Shown here piece after piece: positions 1-4,321 of a stretch of 9,621 bases of DNA (position 1 is its first letter; each line of letters opens with the position of its first letter). A model generated the notes under the pieces. That model was not told the DNA's origin, ran no database searches, and was given only the letters and a program-made list of their open reading frames with translations. Source of the stretch: Candidatus Nitrosopelagicus sp. (GTDB taxonomy: Archaea > Thermoproteota > Nitrososphaeria > Nitrososphaerales > Nitrosopumilaceae); NCBI GenBank assembly GCA_012964965.1, contig DTTB01000133.1:1-9621 (forward strand), written 5' to 3'. The position numbers and the translations under genes are program-made.

Positions 1-48
1 GATCGCCTTATAGAAACTTTCTTTCTCTTGTTCTGAAAAATCATTCAT
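1..48 (-). CDS. Partial 5' end of a BluB/nitroreductase-like gene
   Basis: A minus-strand reading frame opens with ATG at 46-48 and stays open to the left edge, giving 16 residues (MNDFSEQEKESFYKAI). This matches the N-terminal pattern of BluB-type nitroreductases (5,6-dimethylbenzimidazole synthases), in which an F-S/T-x-x-E start leads to Y-x-A-I followed by an RRD-(V/I)-R segment. That second segment would lie outside the window. BluB cleaves reduced FMN to make the lower ligand of cobalamin, but related flavin reductases share this N-terminus. The gene lies 40 bases downstream of the zinc-ribbon gene on the same strand and could be cotranscribed with it. The call rests on a very short fragment. 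Confidence 0.5.
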   Translation of the reverse strand, partial: MNDFSEQEKESFYKAI

Positions 49-88
49 AGCTTATTAGTAAAACTTGGAATCGTAGTATAAGCTTTTT

Positions 89-472
89 TTAATTTCTTTT
101 ATGATTTTGAAAACAATCATTGCAGTAGACTGGTTTGTCTTGTTTTGGCTCGAATGGTACTTCACAATCTTTGCCACAATCTCCACATGTAGCCTTGTGC
201 ATTTCTCGTGGTCCTCGGTTAAAGCCACCTCTTCCACCAGAGCCGCCTCTTCCGCCAAATCTTCCGCCAGAGCCGCCTCTTCCGCCATATCCGCCGCCTC
301 TTCCGCCATATCCGCCGCCACCTGAACCTCCTCGGTTTTGTGGTTTATGATTTTGAAAACAATCATTGCAGTAGACTGGTTTGTCCTGTCTAGGCTCGAA
401 TGGTACTTCACAATCTTTGCCACAATCTCCACATGTAGCCTTGTGCATTTCTCGATCTCCTCTGTATGACAT
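89..472 (-). CDS. Duplicated CxxC-x17-CxxC zinc-ribbon protein with RGG-like glycine linker
   Basis: This 127-residue protein has two copies of a CxxC-x17-CxxC zinc ribbon: C14/C17 with C35/C38, and C96/C99 with C117/C120. Each copy has an extra Cys (C21, C103). They are joined by a glycine-rich linker (about residues 46-87) with RGG, GGY and GGF units like those of RNA-binding RGG boxes. Proteins with this ribbon are usually small and of unknown biochemical role. Nucleic-acid binding is an inference from the zinc ribbon plus the RGG-like linker. The two ribbons differ by one residue (Arg28/Lys110), and their DNA is almost identical, so the duplication is recent or kept uniform by gene conversion. 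The ATG at 470-472 sits just below a TATA-like box. Confidence 0.88.
   Translation of the reverse strand: MSYRGDREMHKATCGDCGKDCEVPFEPRQDKPVYCNDCFQNHKPQNRGGSGGGGYGGRGGGYGGRGGSGGRFGGRGGSGGRGGFNRGPREMHKATCGDCGKDCEVPFEPKQDKPVYCNDCFQNHKRN
101..208. repeat. Direct repeat copy 1 (C-terminal zinc-ribbon module)
   Basis: This 108-base stretch recurs at 347-454 in the same orientation. By eye there are three mismatches, clustered around 140-146 of this copy. It encodes the second zinc ribbon of the protein at 89-472. Confidence 0.93.
237..318. repeat. Glycine/arginine-coding low-complexity repeat
   Basis: A G+C-rich imperfect tandem repeat made of CCGCC-containing units. A 21-base segment at 237-257 recurs at 267-287 with one visible mismatch or fewer, and the TTCCGCCATATCCGCCGCC unit occurs twice after it. 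It encodes the RGG-like linker of the zinc-ribbon protein on the minus strand and is prone to length variation by slippage. Confidence 0.75.
347..454. repeat. Direct repeat copy 2 (N-terminal zinc-ribbon module)
   Basis: This is the partner of the repeat at 101-208 and encodes the first zinc ribbon of the same protein. Identity ends abruptly on both sides, where the glycine linker and the extreme N-terminus begin, as expected for duplication of one module. Confidence 0.93.
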
Positions 473-501
473 GTTATTACTACAAATTTCTAATTTTAGC
501 C

Positions 502-513
502 GTTAATTATACC
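502..513 (-). promoter_or_regulatory. TATA-like box for the zinc-ribbon gene
   Basis: On the minus strand the sequence reads TATAATTAAC. Its centre is about 35 bases before the ATG at 472, which would give an mRNA leader of roughly 8 bases. It was identified by eye from sequence and spacing only. Confidence 0.4.
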
Positions 514-584
514 TACGGGTACAAAATACCTGATTCTGGTATTATCCAACATATAATTTTGATTATATTCAGCATTTGTATCAG

Positions 585-593
585 ATTTTAAAG
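585..593 (+). promoter_or_regulatory. TATA-like box for the 27-residue membrane microprotein
   Basis: ATTTTAAAG is centred about 25-27 bases before the ATG at 614, the distance expected for a leaderless archaeal transcript. The motif is simple in A+T-rich DNA, so the call is weak. Confidence 0.3.
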
Positions 594-613
594 AAGAACA
601 GATTATCTGAGCT

Positions 614-697
614 ATGAAAAAAACAACTAAAACAAAAATTATAGTTCTTGTTTGTTTTATGGCAGCCATTATCTTTTTCTTTGAAGTAATTTGGTGA
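614..697 (+). CDS. Possible 27-residue single-helix membrane microprotein
   Basis: This short ORF begins ATG AAA AAA and encodes a lysine/threonine-rich N-terminus (MKKTTKTK) followed by an uninterrupted hydrophobic segment to the end (about residues 9-27, ending EVIW). That is the layout of a one-pass membrane protein with the N-terminus inside the cell, or of a bare signal anchor. A TATA-like box lies at leaderless spacing. It is the only coding candidate in the otherwise empty 302-base stretch 473-774. No family is recognised, and an ORF this short could be chance. The hydrophobic run and the basic start are the reasons to list it. Confidence 0.42.
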   Translation: MKKTTKTKIIVLVCFMAAIIFFFEVIW

Positions 698-774
698 TTT
701 ACAGAAATTACCTAGAAACCAACAAAAAATAGTAAGCGATCAAACTTATCAGAAACATAATAGTATACCATAAC

Positions 775-1098
775 ATGAGTAATGGGGAATTAGAAGAAAA
801 CAATTCTTTTCTTAGCGCCAATTATCGAAAACTCTGTCCTGTTTGTAAAAAACACATGAGAGACCATAGTAAAGAAGACTACAATACTTGTATGAGAGTT
901 CTAAGTGATGAGATTAAGGCATTACCAAAAGCTTCTGAAAAACCGCAAGAAACAGAATGCTATCTTTGCGTAAAGGGCGCACCCCATCATCATGATAAAC
1001 CATCAGCTTGCTACCTTTGCCTGAAAAATGGAAAATCCCTTTATTTTTCTGATACTGAAAAATATAAAAAACATCTAAAAACCGAACATTTTCTATAG
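775..1098 (+). CDS. Cys/His-rich putative zinc-binding protein, 107 residues
   Basis: I do not recognise a named family. The protein has three Cys/His clusters: C21-x2-C24 with H27, H31 and C39; C62-x2-C65 (CYLC) followed by H71-H73; and C79-x2-C82 (CYLC again) with H100-x4-H105. The last is C2H2-like with an enlarged loop (C-x2-C-x17-H-x4-H). The paired CYLC motifs suggest zinc-bound folds. The residues between are charged, and there is no membrane segment. Nucleic-acid binding is possible but only inferred. The next gene begins 10 bases after the stop on the same strand, so the two are probably cotranscribed. The ATG at 775 is the first in-frame start, and a weak A+T-rich element (CTTATC) lies about 27 bases upstream. 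Confidence 0.78.
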   Translation: MSNGELEENNSFLSANYRKLCPVCKKHMRDHSKEDYNTCMRVLSDEIKALPKASEKPQETECYLCVKGAPHHHDKPSACYLCLKNGKSLYFSDTEKYKKHLKTEHFL

Positions 1099-1108
1099 TT
1101 GTCGTAAA

Positions 1109-1534
1109 ATGACTAGCGAATCTGAAAGAATCGAGGAGGTTAGGAAGTACATTGAGGCAACCATAGCTGAGATAGATGGCCACACCGAGAGTATGGAGAA
1201 ACTGTTCAAAATTGACAGGTGGAGCAAAGACAATACATTGTATGAGATTATTATCAATTCATACGAGCGTCATAGGAATACCCTAAAGCGGATTCAAAAA
1301 ATGATAGATGGAGGCAAGGTGGAAAGCGGTCTGTACACGCTTAGCGCCAAGTCAGAAATGGATATGATTAAAGAGAGGCTTGAAAAATTTGAAAATGATT
1401 TACATAAAAAAGAAATGAAGAAAGCTTCTGAATCAAAATTAAGCAATAGTGAAATTTTAGACGGATTTAACGAGATAAAAACTGGTGAAACTGGTAGAAT
1501 GTCAGAACGCAAGACTAAACAATCAAATCCATAA
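1109..1534 (+). CDS. Charged helical protein of unknown function, 141 residues
   Basis: No family is recognised. The sequence is rich in Glu, Lys, Arg and Met, has no cysteine, and has heptad-like spacing of Ile/Leu/Met in residues 5-60 and 85-115, so it should be mostly alpha-helical, possibly coiled-coil, and cytoplasmic. The C-terminal 30 residues are polar and probably disordered. It starts with ATG 10 bases after the stop of the Cys/His-rich gene and has no clear ribosome binding site in that gap, which favours translational coupling. The first part is near 47% G+C in the lines counted by eye, clearly above the A+T-rich flanking genes. That could mean a different ancestry or simply stronger use of GAG and AGG codons. 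Confidence 0.68.
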   Translation: MTSESERIEEVRKYIEATIAEIDGHTESMEKLFKIDRWSKDNTLYEIIINSYERHRNTLKRIQKMIDGGKVESGLYTLSAKSEMDMIKERLEKFENDLHKKEMKKASESKLSNSEILDGFNEIKTGETGRMSERKTKQSNP

Positions 1535-1546
1535 GATTGATCAACG

Positions 1547-1639
1547 ATGTCTGATTCAATTGCTTCTGAACTGTTGCAAAAACCAGCTAATAATATAGGG
1601 CTGAAATTTTATATTCAAAACCAAACAAATGTTAGATGA
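1547..1639 (+). CDS. Possible 30-residue ORF, perhaps the broken 5' part of the next one
   Basis: ATG at 1547 opens a 30-codon ORF (begins MSDSIASELLQKPANN) 12 bases after the previous gene. It ends inside the start of the next ORF, which is read in another frame. Removing one T from the run at 1607-1610 would join the two frames into a single protein of about 74 residues whose joined segment reads naturally (GLKFIFKTKQMLDDKMRQ). It may therefore be the front of a frameshifted gene, a separate overlapping microORF, or no gene at all. No ribosome binding site is visible. Confidence 0.25.
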   Translation: MSDSIASELLQKPANNIGLKFYIQNQTNVR

Positions 1640-1772
1640 TAAAATGCGACAACATGAGATAAACAAAAGAAAAAAGATAAAACAAAAACGTCGCGAGTCG
1701 GCTAAATCCACTGATATGGAAGGTCCATGGACTAAAAGGAGACGAAAGGGAAAGGGGAGGAATAAAAAATGA
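1629..1772 (+). CDS. Very basic 47-residue protein
   Basis: This short ORF is dominated by Lys and Arg, with clusters such as NKRKKIKQKRR and TKRRRKGKGRNKK, and has one short PW-containing patch (EGPWTKR). The charge suggests nucleic-acid or ribosome association, but no family is recognised. Its TGA overlaps the ATG of the next ORF in an ATGA arrangement, and its last codons contain the strong ribosome binding site of that gene. This supports a real polycistronic unit. The true start may be further upstream if the frame break discussed for 1547-1639 is a sequence error or mutation. Confidence 0.45.
   Translation: MLDDKMRQHEINKRKKIKQKRRESAKSTDMEGPWTKRRRKGKGRNKK
1754..1760 (+). promoter_or_regulatory. 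Strong ribosome binding site for the 35-residue zinc microprotein
   Basis: GGGGAGG lies 8 bases before the ATG at 1769, within the end of the preceding ORF. Clear Shine-Dalgarno sequences are otherwise rare in this window, so it is the best evidence that the tiny downstream ORF is translated. Confidence 0.6.
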
Positions 1773-1876
1773 ACACAATCTGCCCAAAATGTAAGAGGGA
1801 CCTGAGGCTCCACACCAGAAAGGAACTGTTAAAGTGCTCCATGAAGTATTGGGTTTCTGACTGGAAAAAATCCTAA
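1769..1876 (+). CDS. 35-residue zinc-ribbon-like microprotein
   Basis: The ORF encodes a CPKC knuckle (C5-x2-C8), then H15 and C23, followed by an aromatic basic tail (KYWVSDWKKS). This is enough for one small zinc site of the kind found at the start of many zinc-ribbon proteins. It has the strongest ribosome binding site in the window and a start codon overlapping the preceding stop. After its TAA the same frame stays open for another 71 codons (1877-2089), so it may instead be the surviving N-terminus of a longer zinc-ribbon protein. No function can be assigned. Confidence 0.48.
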   Translation: MNTICPKCKRDLRLHTRKELLKCSMKYWVSDWKKS

Positions 1877-1911
1877 AATCAGCAATTCACGCCTAGGCAC
1901 TATATAGAATT

Positions 1912-1928
1912 CATAGATCGCATCTATA
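1912..1928. promoter_or_regulatory. Operator-like inverted repeat beside a TATATA element
   Basis: ATAGAT-CGC-ATCTAT is a perfect 6-base inverted repeat around a 3-base centre (arms 1913-1918 and 1922-1927). The ATCTAT arm recurs at 1935-1940. A TATATA element (1901-1906) and the palindrome GCCTAGGC (1891-1898) lie just upstream. The arrangement resembles a promoter with a dimeric-repressor site ahead of the SpoIIM-like gene at 2099. Inferred from layout only. Confidence 0.35.
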
Positions 1929-1990
1929 TACTACATCTATGTAATATTATCAAGCGTGTTGAGGGTAACGCCGGGCTGATTCTAGAACAG

Positions 1991-2092
1991 ATGCCCAAGA
2001 AAAAACCCTATGAAACCTTGATGGCAGGATTTATTCTGCTGTCAAAAGGTGGTATTTCTCTGAAAACATTCATCTATTCTAGTGTTTTTTGA
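1991..2092 (+). CDS. Possible 33-residue ORF upstream of the SpoIIM-like gene
   Basis: ATG at 1991 opens a short ORF with a basic start (MPKKKPYE) and a hydrophobic middle. It ends at TGA 2090-2092, six bases before the GTG of the next gene and in the same frame. It is the tail of the longer open stretch that begins after the TAA at 1874. It could be a leader peptide, the remnant of a broken gene, or chance. No ribosome binding site is visible. Confidence 0.22.
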   Translation: MPKKKPYETLMAGFILLSKGGISLKTFIYSSVF

Positions 2093-2098
2093 ACAAGA

Positions 2099-2623
2099 GT
2101 GCTAAACCGCATAATCCTGTTTTTTGTATTTATGGCTATTTTTTCAGTGTCGTTTGCGATAGGCGCAGAAATTCAGGTCTCTGAGGAGGAAAGTACGATT
2201 CTGTTGGAAGAATTTGAGTCAATGGTTGAAGGCATAGATGCCATCGGAATATTCGTACATAACGCATTGCTTGCCCTACCAATGTTCATCCCAGGATTCG
2301 GAATTGCTTGGGGTGCATTTTCTGCATTTTCGACTGGGATGGCATTCTCGGTTTTGAAGGATGCATATCCAGCTTTGGAAAACATTCCAGCGTTAACCAT
2401 CATATTCATGTCACCGTTTGGGTTGATGGAAATCGCCGCATATTCTATAGCAATGTCTAGAAGCTATATCCTTGTCCACAAGATCATAAAAAAAATTCCA
2501 ATTCGCGGAGACATTCGCGTTACCGTAATTGAGGCAGTAATACTGATTTGTCTTTTGTTAGCAGGTGGTTTTATTGAACACTTGTTGATTGAAAGCATGT
2601 CGTCTTCCGGTTCTGAAATTTAA
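2099..2623 (+). CDS. SpoIIM-like (stage II sporulation protein M family) membrane protein
   Basis: The 174-residue protein has an N-terminal hydrophobic segment (residues 3-22), an extracytoplasmic acidic stretch (28-45), then hydrophobic segments at about 48-68, 72-86, 95-120 and 143-160. Two signatures of the SpoIIM/DUF95 superfamily are visible: an I-F-V-H-N-A segment (51-56), matching the usual I-x-x-H/N-N-x, and P-F-G-L-M-E-I-A-A (106-114), matching P-H-G-x-x-E-I-P-A. The usual His of that second motif is Phe here. In archaea these proteins are widespread and have no sporulation role; membrane organisation or transport has been suggested, without proof. The start is GTG; the in-frame TGA at 2090-2092 excludes an upstream extension. 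It converges on the gene at 2627 with only three bases between stops. Confidence 0.72.
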   Translation: MLNRIILFFVFMAIFSVSFAIGAEIQVSEEESTILLEEFESMVEGIDAIGIFVHNALLALPMFIPGFGIAWGAFSAFSTGMAFSVLKDAYPALENIPALTIIFMSPFGLMEIAAYSIAMSRSYILVHKIIKKIPIRGDIRVTVIEAVILICLLLAGGFIEHLLIESMSSSGSEI

Positions 2624-2626
2624 TAA

Positions 2627-2824
2627 TTATTTAATTAGCTTTGTAGTATGGCGATATAGATCATGTAATCCTTTACCAACTAGTTCATCTTCAAGTTTTG
2701 TTCCAGTTTCATGATAGTAACGGTGTTCTATCTCCTTTAGTTTTTCTGAGACGTCATGGTTTTTTGATACTCTTCTGAGGTCTTTCCAATCGGATACAAG
2801 TTTTTTTAGCTCAGATTTTTTCAT
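2627..2824 (-). CDS. Charged helical protein of unknown function, 65 residues
   Basis: The product begins MKKSELKKLVSDWKDLRRVS and is highly charged and helical, without cysteine or membrane segment. No domain is recognised; its size and charge suggest a small cytoplasmic protein. I chose the ATG at 2822-2824 because it follows the TAA of the upstream gene (2826-2828) by one base, in a TAAAATG junction typical of translational coupling. Starting at the upstream GTG (2834-2836) would add MMIK and overlap that gene. It is the last gene of a three-gene minus-strand unit whose other members are one-helix membrane microproteins. Confidence 0.68.
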   Translation of the reverse strand: MKKSELKKLVSDWKDLRRVSKNHDVSEKLKEIEHRYYHETGTKLEDELVGKGLHDLYRHTTKLIK

Positions 2825-2825
2825 T

Positions 2826-2921
2826 TTAATCATCACGTAGACGTTTTACTATCATAAATGCAGCGATACCACCGACGATCGCGGCAAGAATGATAAACTC
2901 TGTAAAATAACCATTTTCCAT
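2826..2921 (-). CDS. 31-residue single-helix membrane microprotein
   Basis: ATG at 2919-2921 opens a 31-codon ORF: a polar acidic N-terminus (MENGYFTE), one hydrophobic helix (residues 9-24) and a basic end (VKRLRDD). By the positive-inside rule the C-terminus faces the cytoplasm. It lies 15 bases downstream of another one-helix ORF with the same layout and one base upstream of the next start codon. This tight packing argues that it is translated. The function is unknown; such proteins often serve as small subunits or regulators of membrane complexes. Confidence 0.6.
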   Translation of the reverse strand: MENGYFTEFIILAAIVGGIAAFMIVKRLRDD

Positions 2922-2936
2922 ATTCAGAGTTTAAGA

Positions 2937-3047
2937 TTATTTCTTAAAAAGTATGTATATTTTGATCCCAACCATCGCCCCTATTCCACAAACTACGGCA
3001 GCTATCATCAGCAACATTGAAAGTTCAGGACCTTCTGTCATTTTCAT
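2937..3047 (-). CDS. 36-residue single-helix membrane microprotein
   Basis: The frame from ATG 3045-3047 encodes MKMTEGPELS, a hydrophobic helix (residues 11-33) containing C20, and a basic end (FKK). Topology is probably N-out, C-in, like its neighbour at 2826-2921. The second ATG (3039-3041) lies closer to the expected transcription start of the TATA-like element at about 3064-3072, so the real product may be 34 residues. It heads a compact minus-strand unit and faces a divergent gene across 47 bases. No family is recognised. Confidence 0.58.
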   Translation of the reverse strand: MKMTEGPELSMLLMIAAVVCGIGAMVGIKIYILFKK

Positions 3048-3062
3048 TTTATCTTAAAAAAC

Positions 3063-3073
3063 TGTATAATTAG
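3063..3073. promoter_or_regulatory. TATA-like element shared by two divergent genes
   Basis: TGTATAATTAG reads as a TATA-like box on the plus strand, with its centre about 27 bases before ATG 3095. On the minus strand it reads TAATTATACA, about 22-28 bases before the two alternative starts at 3047 and 3041. The whole divergent spacer is only 47 bases. Inferred by spacing. Confidence 0.45.
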
Positions 3074-3094
3074 TAGGTTATTGCTACATTTTTT

Positions 3095-3235
3095 ATGAAT
3101 TGTGATAAATGTAAGGATTGGCATAAAAATTTAGATTTTAAGGCAGAAAAATATGGGAAAAACTTTCCGCTTACAAAAAATCCTTTCAAAAAATGGCATG
3201 TTAATTGTAGATGTTCTTGTCACAAGAGTGATTAG
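3095..3235 (+). CDS. 46-residue Cys-rich putative zinc protein
   Basis: The product starts MNCDKCKDWH and ends CRCSCHKSD. It has a C3-x2-C6 knuckle with H10 and a C-terminal cluster C38, C40, C42, H43, with H35 nearby. These could bind one or two zinc ions; iron or a redox role are alternatives. The basic middle section (KNPFKKWH) would suit nucleic-acid contact. The ATG stands about 27 bases after a TATA-like box, which fits a leaderless mRNA. Its stop overlaps by four bases the end of the convergent gene at 3232. No named family is recognised. Confidence 0.6.
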   Translation: MNCDKCKDWHKNLDFKAEKYGKNFPLTKNPFKKWHVNCRCSCHKSD

Positions 3236-3558
3236 TAGTCAACTTTCGTGATCCTTACATTACTGCCCTTTGATTCAAGGAAGTGACCCAGAAAATTCTT
3301 TAATTGTTCGCTTATTCTAAACCCAGCTGCGTTTTTCATCATACCTGAATTTTCTATGACAGATGCCATCTCCGTGCTCAGTTCAAGATTGAAAAAAGTC
3401 CAGCCAGCTTTTGCAAATGGTTCCTTAATCTTAAAACCATCTTTTATTTTGCAATCACATTCAAGTTCTTCCATAGTTTTTTTCACTAAAGATATCTCTT
3501 CATCATATCTTCTAGTACTCAGTTGAAATAATGGTTTCAAGCTGAAAACTAATGGCAA
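3232..3558 (-). CDS. Protein of unknown function, up to 108 residues
   Basis: The frame is open from a TTG at 3556-3558 and encodes a mixed alpha/beta, mostly soluble protein with C34/C36 (ECDCKIKDGF) and a central WTFFNLELS segment. No domain is recognised. The start is uncertain: TTG 3558 gives 108 residues, TTG at codon 7 gives 102, GTG at codon 25 gives 84, and the first in-frame ATG (3472-3474) gives 80 residues. The region before that ATG (FSLKPLFQLSTRR) could be non-coding. Its 3' end overlaps the convergent Cys-rich gene by four bases. Confidence 0.55.
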   Translation of the reverse strand: MPLVFSLKPLFQLSTRRYDEEISLVKKTMEELECDCKIKDGFKIKEPFAKAGWTFFNLELSTEMASVIENSGMMKNAAGFRISEQLKNFLGHFLESKGSNVRITKVDY

Positions 3559-3573
3559 ACTTACAATAAAAAT

Positions 3574-3724
3574 ATGTCAAGAAAAAAAGCAAAAACGCGC
3601 GGCAAAAATTAAGTACTGGTATCCAGCGAGTTTTACAGAGATCTACTCTTCCTCTTCTTCCTCATTAATTTCGGAAGTGCTTTTGTTGGGTCTTATTGGA
3701 ATGTATATTTTTGTCAAATTCTAA
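3574..3724 (+). pseudogene. Frameshifted gene for a basic, tail-anchored microprotein
   Basis: ATG 3574 begins MSRKKAKTRGKN and then meets TAA. Deleting one A from the seven-A run at 3582-3588 restores a 49-residue frame: a basic start (MSRKKQKRAAKIKYWYP), a serine-rich stretch (six consecutive Ser), and a C-terminal hydrophobic helix (EVLLLGLIGMYIFVKF) ending at TAA 3722-3724. This is the layout of a small tail-anchored membrane protein. The break could be a mutation, a sequencing error or programmed slippage on the A run. The remaining bases up to 3847 hold nothing I can support. Confidence 0.42.
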
Positions 3725-3847
3725 AAGTAATTAACGGAACTGCTCAATAGCAATCAAGGTTATCAAAATTTGTCTCTTTTGTTATATTGAATGAATCATT
3801 TTAGATTGGCAAATTATACTAGTTTTTTGATATAAAGATCTGGAATA

Positions 3848-4321
3848 CTAACTAATCTTACATTCAGATGAAATGGATCTTGTCGTGGTATAATAAACAA
3901 GGCATAAGAGCGCAATTGAGCCTATACGAAGTGGAATCTCATAATTTGTTAAAAATGCAGCTGCTGTTCCAGCTACTGTTCCAAATGTTGAGATTATGGA
4001 AAACCCTATTGGTCCACAACTGCAAATTCCAGCTGATGCCCCAATTATGGAACCGATGACACTTCCACCAATTTTAGATGTACTTTTTTGTAACGTTTTA
4101 ATTCTGTAAACATTCATGGGGATAACAATCGCTGACATTACAGAAACACCAATTATCAACACAAAGCTAAACGAACTGGCCTCTGTTACATGGAATATAA
4201 AGAATGGTTCAGTGAAAATAAATCCAGAAAGTATGGATAGTGGTATGAGCATGCTAACAAAAATTGCTACAGCAATAATCGAATACGAATATCTTGAAAA
4301 CACAAGTTTAAGGTTGTTCAA
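3848..4321 (-). CDS. Multi-pass membrane protein with CSCGP motif, partner of the DsbA-like protein
   Basis: The 157-residue product has hydrophobic helices at about 14-36 and 51-72, a long glycine/alanine-rich segment at 84-124 that looks like a hairpin, and a last helix at 131-147. The motif C100-S-C102-G-P lies in the middle of the hairpin segment, with C140 in the last helix and C154 in the tail. No named family is recognised. A cysteine pair at a helix break in the membrane, encoded directly after a DsbA-like oxidoreductase, suggests a thiol-redox partner analogous in role (not in sequence) to DsbB, VKOR or CcdA. The start is TTG 4321, overlapping the upstream gene by 14 bases, or GTG 4303, four bases after its stop. 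Confidence 0.72.
   Translation of the reverse strand: MNNLKLVFSRYSYSIIAVAIFVSMLIPLSILSGFIFTEPFFIFHVTEASSFSFVLIIGVSVMSAIVIPMNVYRIKTLQKSTSKIGGSVIGSIIGASAGICSCGPIGFSIISTFGTVAGTAAAFLTNYEIPLRIGSIALLCLVYYTTTRSISSECKIS

Noticed and set aside
101..350. Long plus-strand ORFs opposite the zinc-ribbon gene
   Set aside because: They are Pro/Ser/Ala-rich translations of the complement of the glycine linker; the minus strand has clear zinc motifs.
1133..1141. GAGGAGGT as a ribosome binding site for an internal start in the 141-residue gene
   Set aside because: No ATG follows at usable distance in frame; it simply encodes Glu-Glu-Val.
1950..1975. GCGT...ACGC stem as a possible small RNA or C/D-box RNA
   Set aside because: Only four paired bases and no convincing C and D boxes were found.
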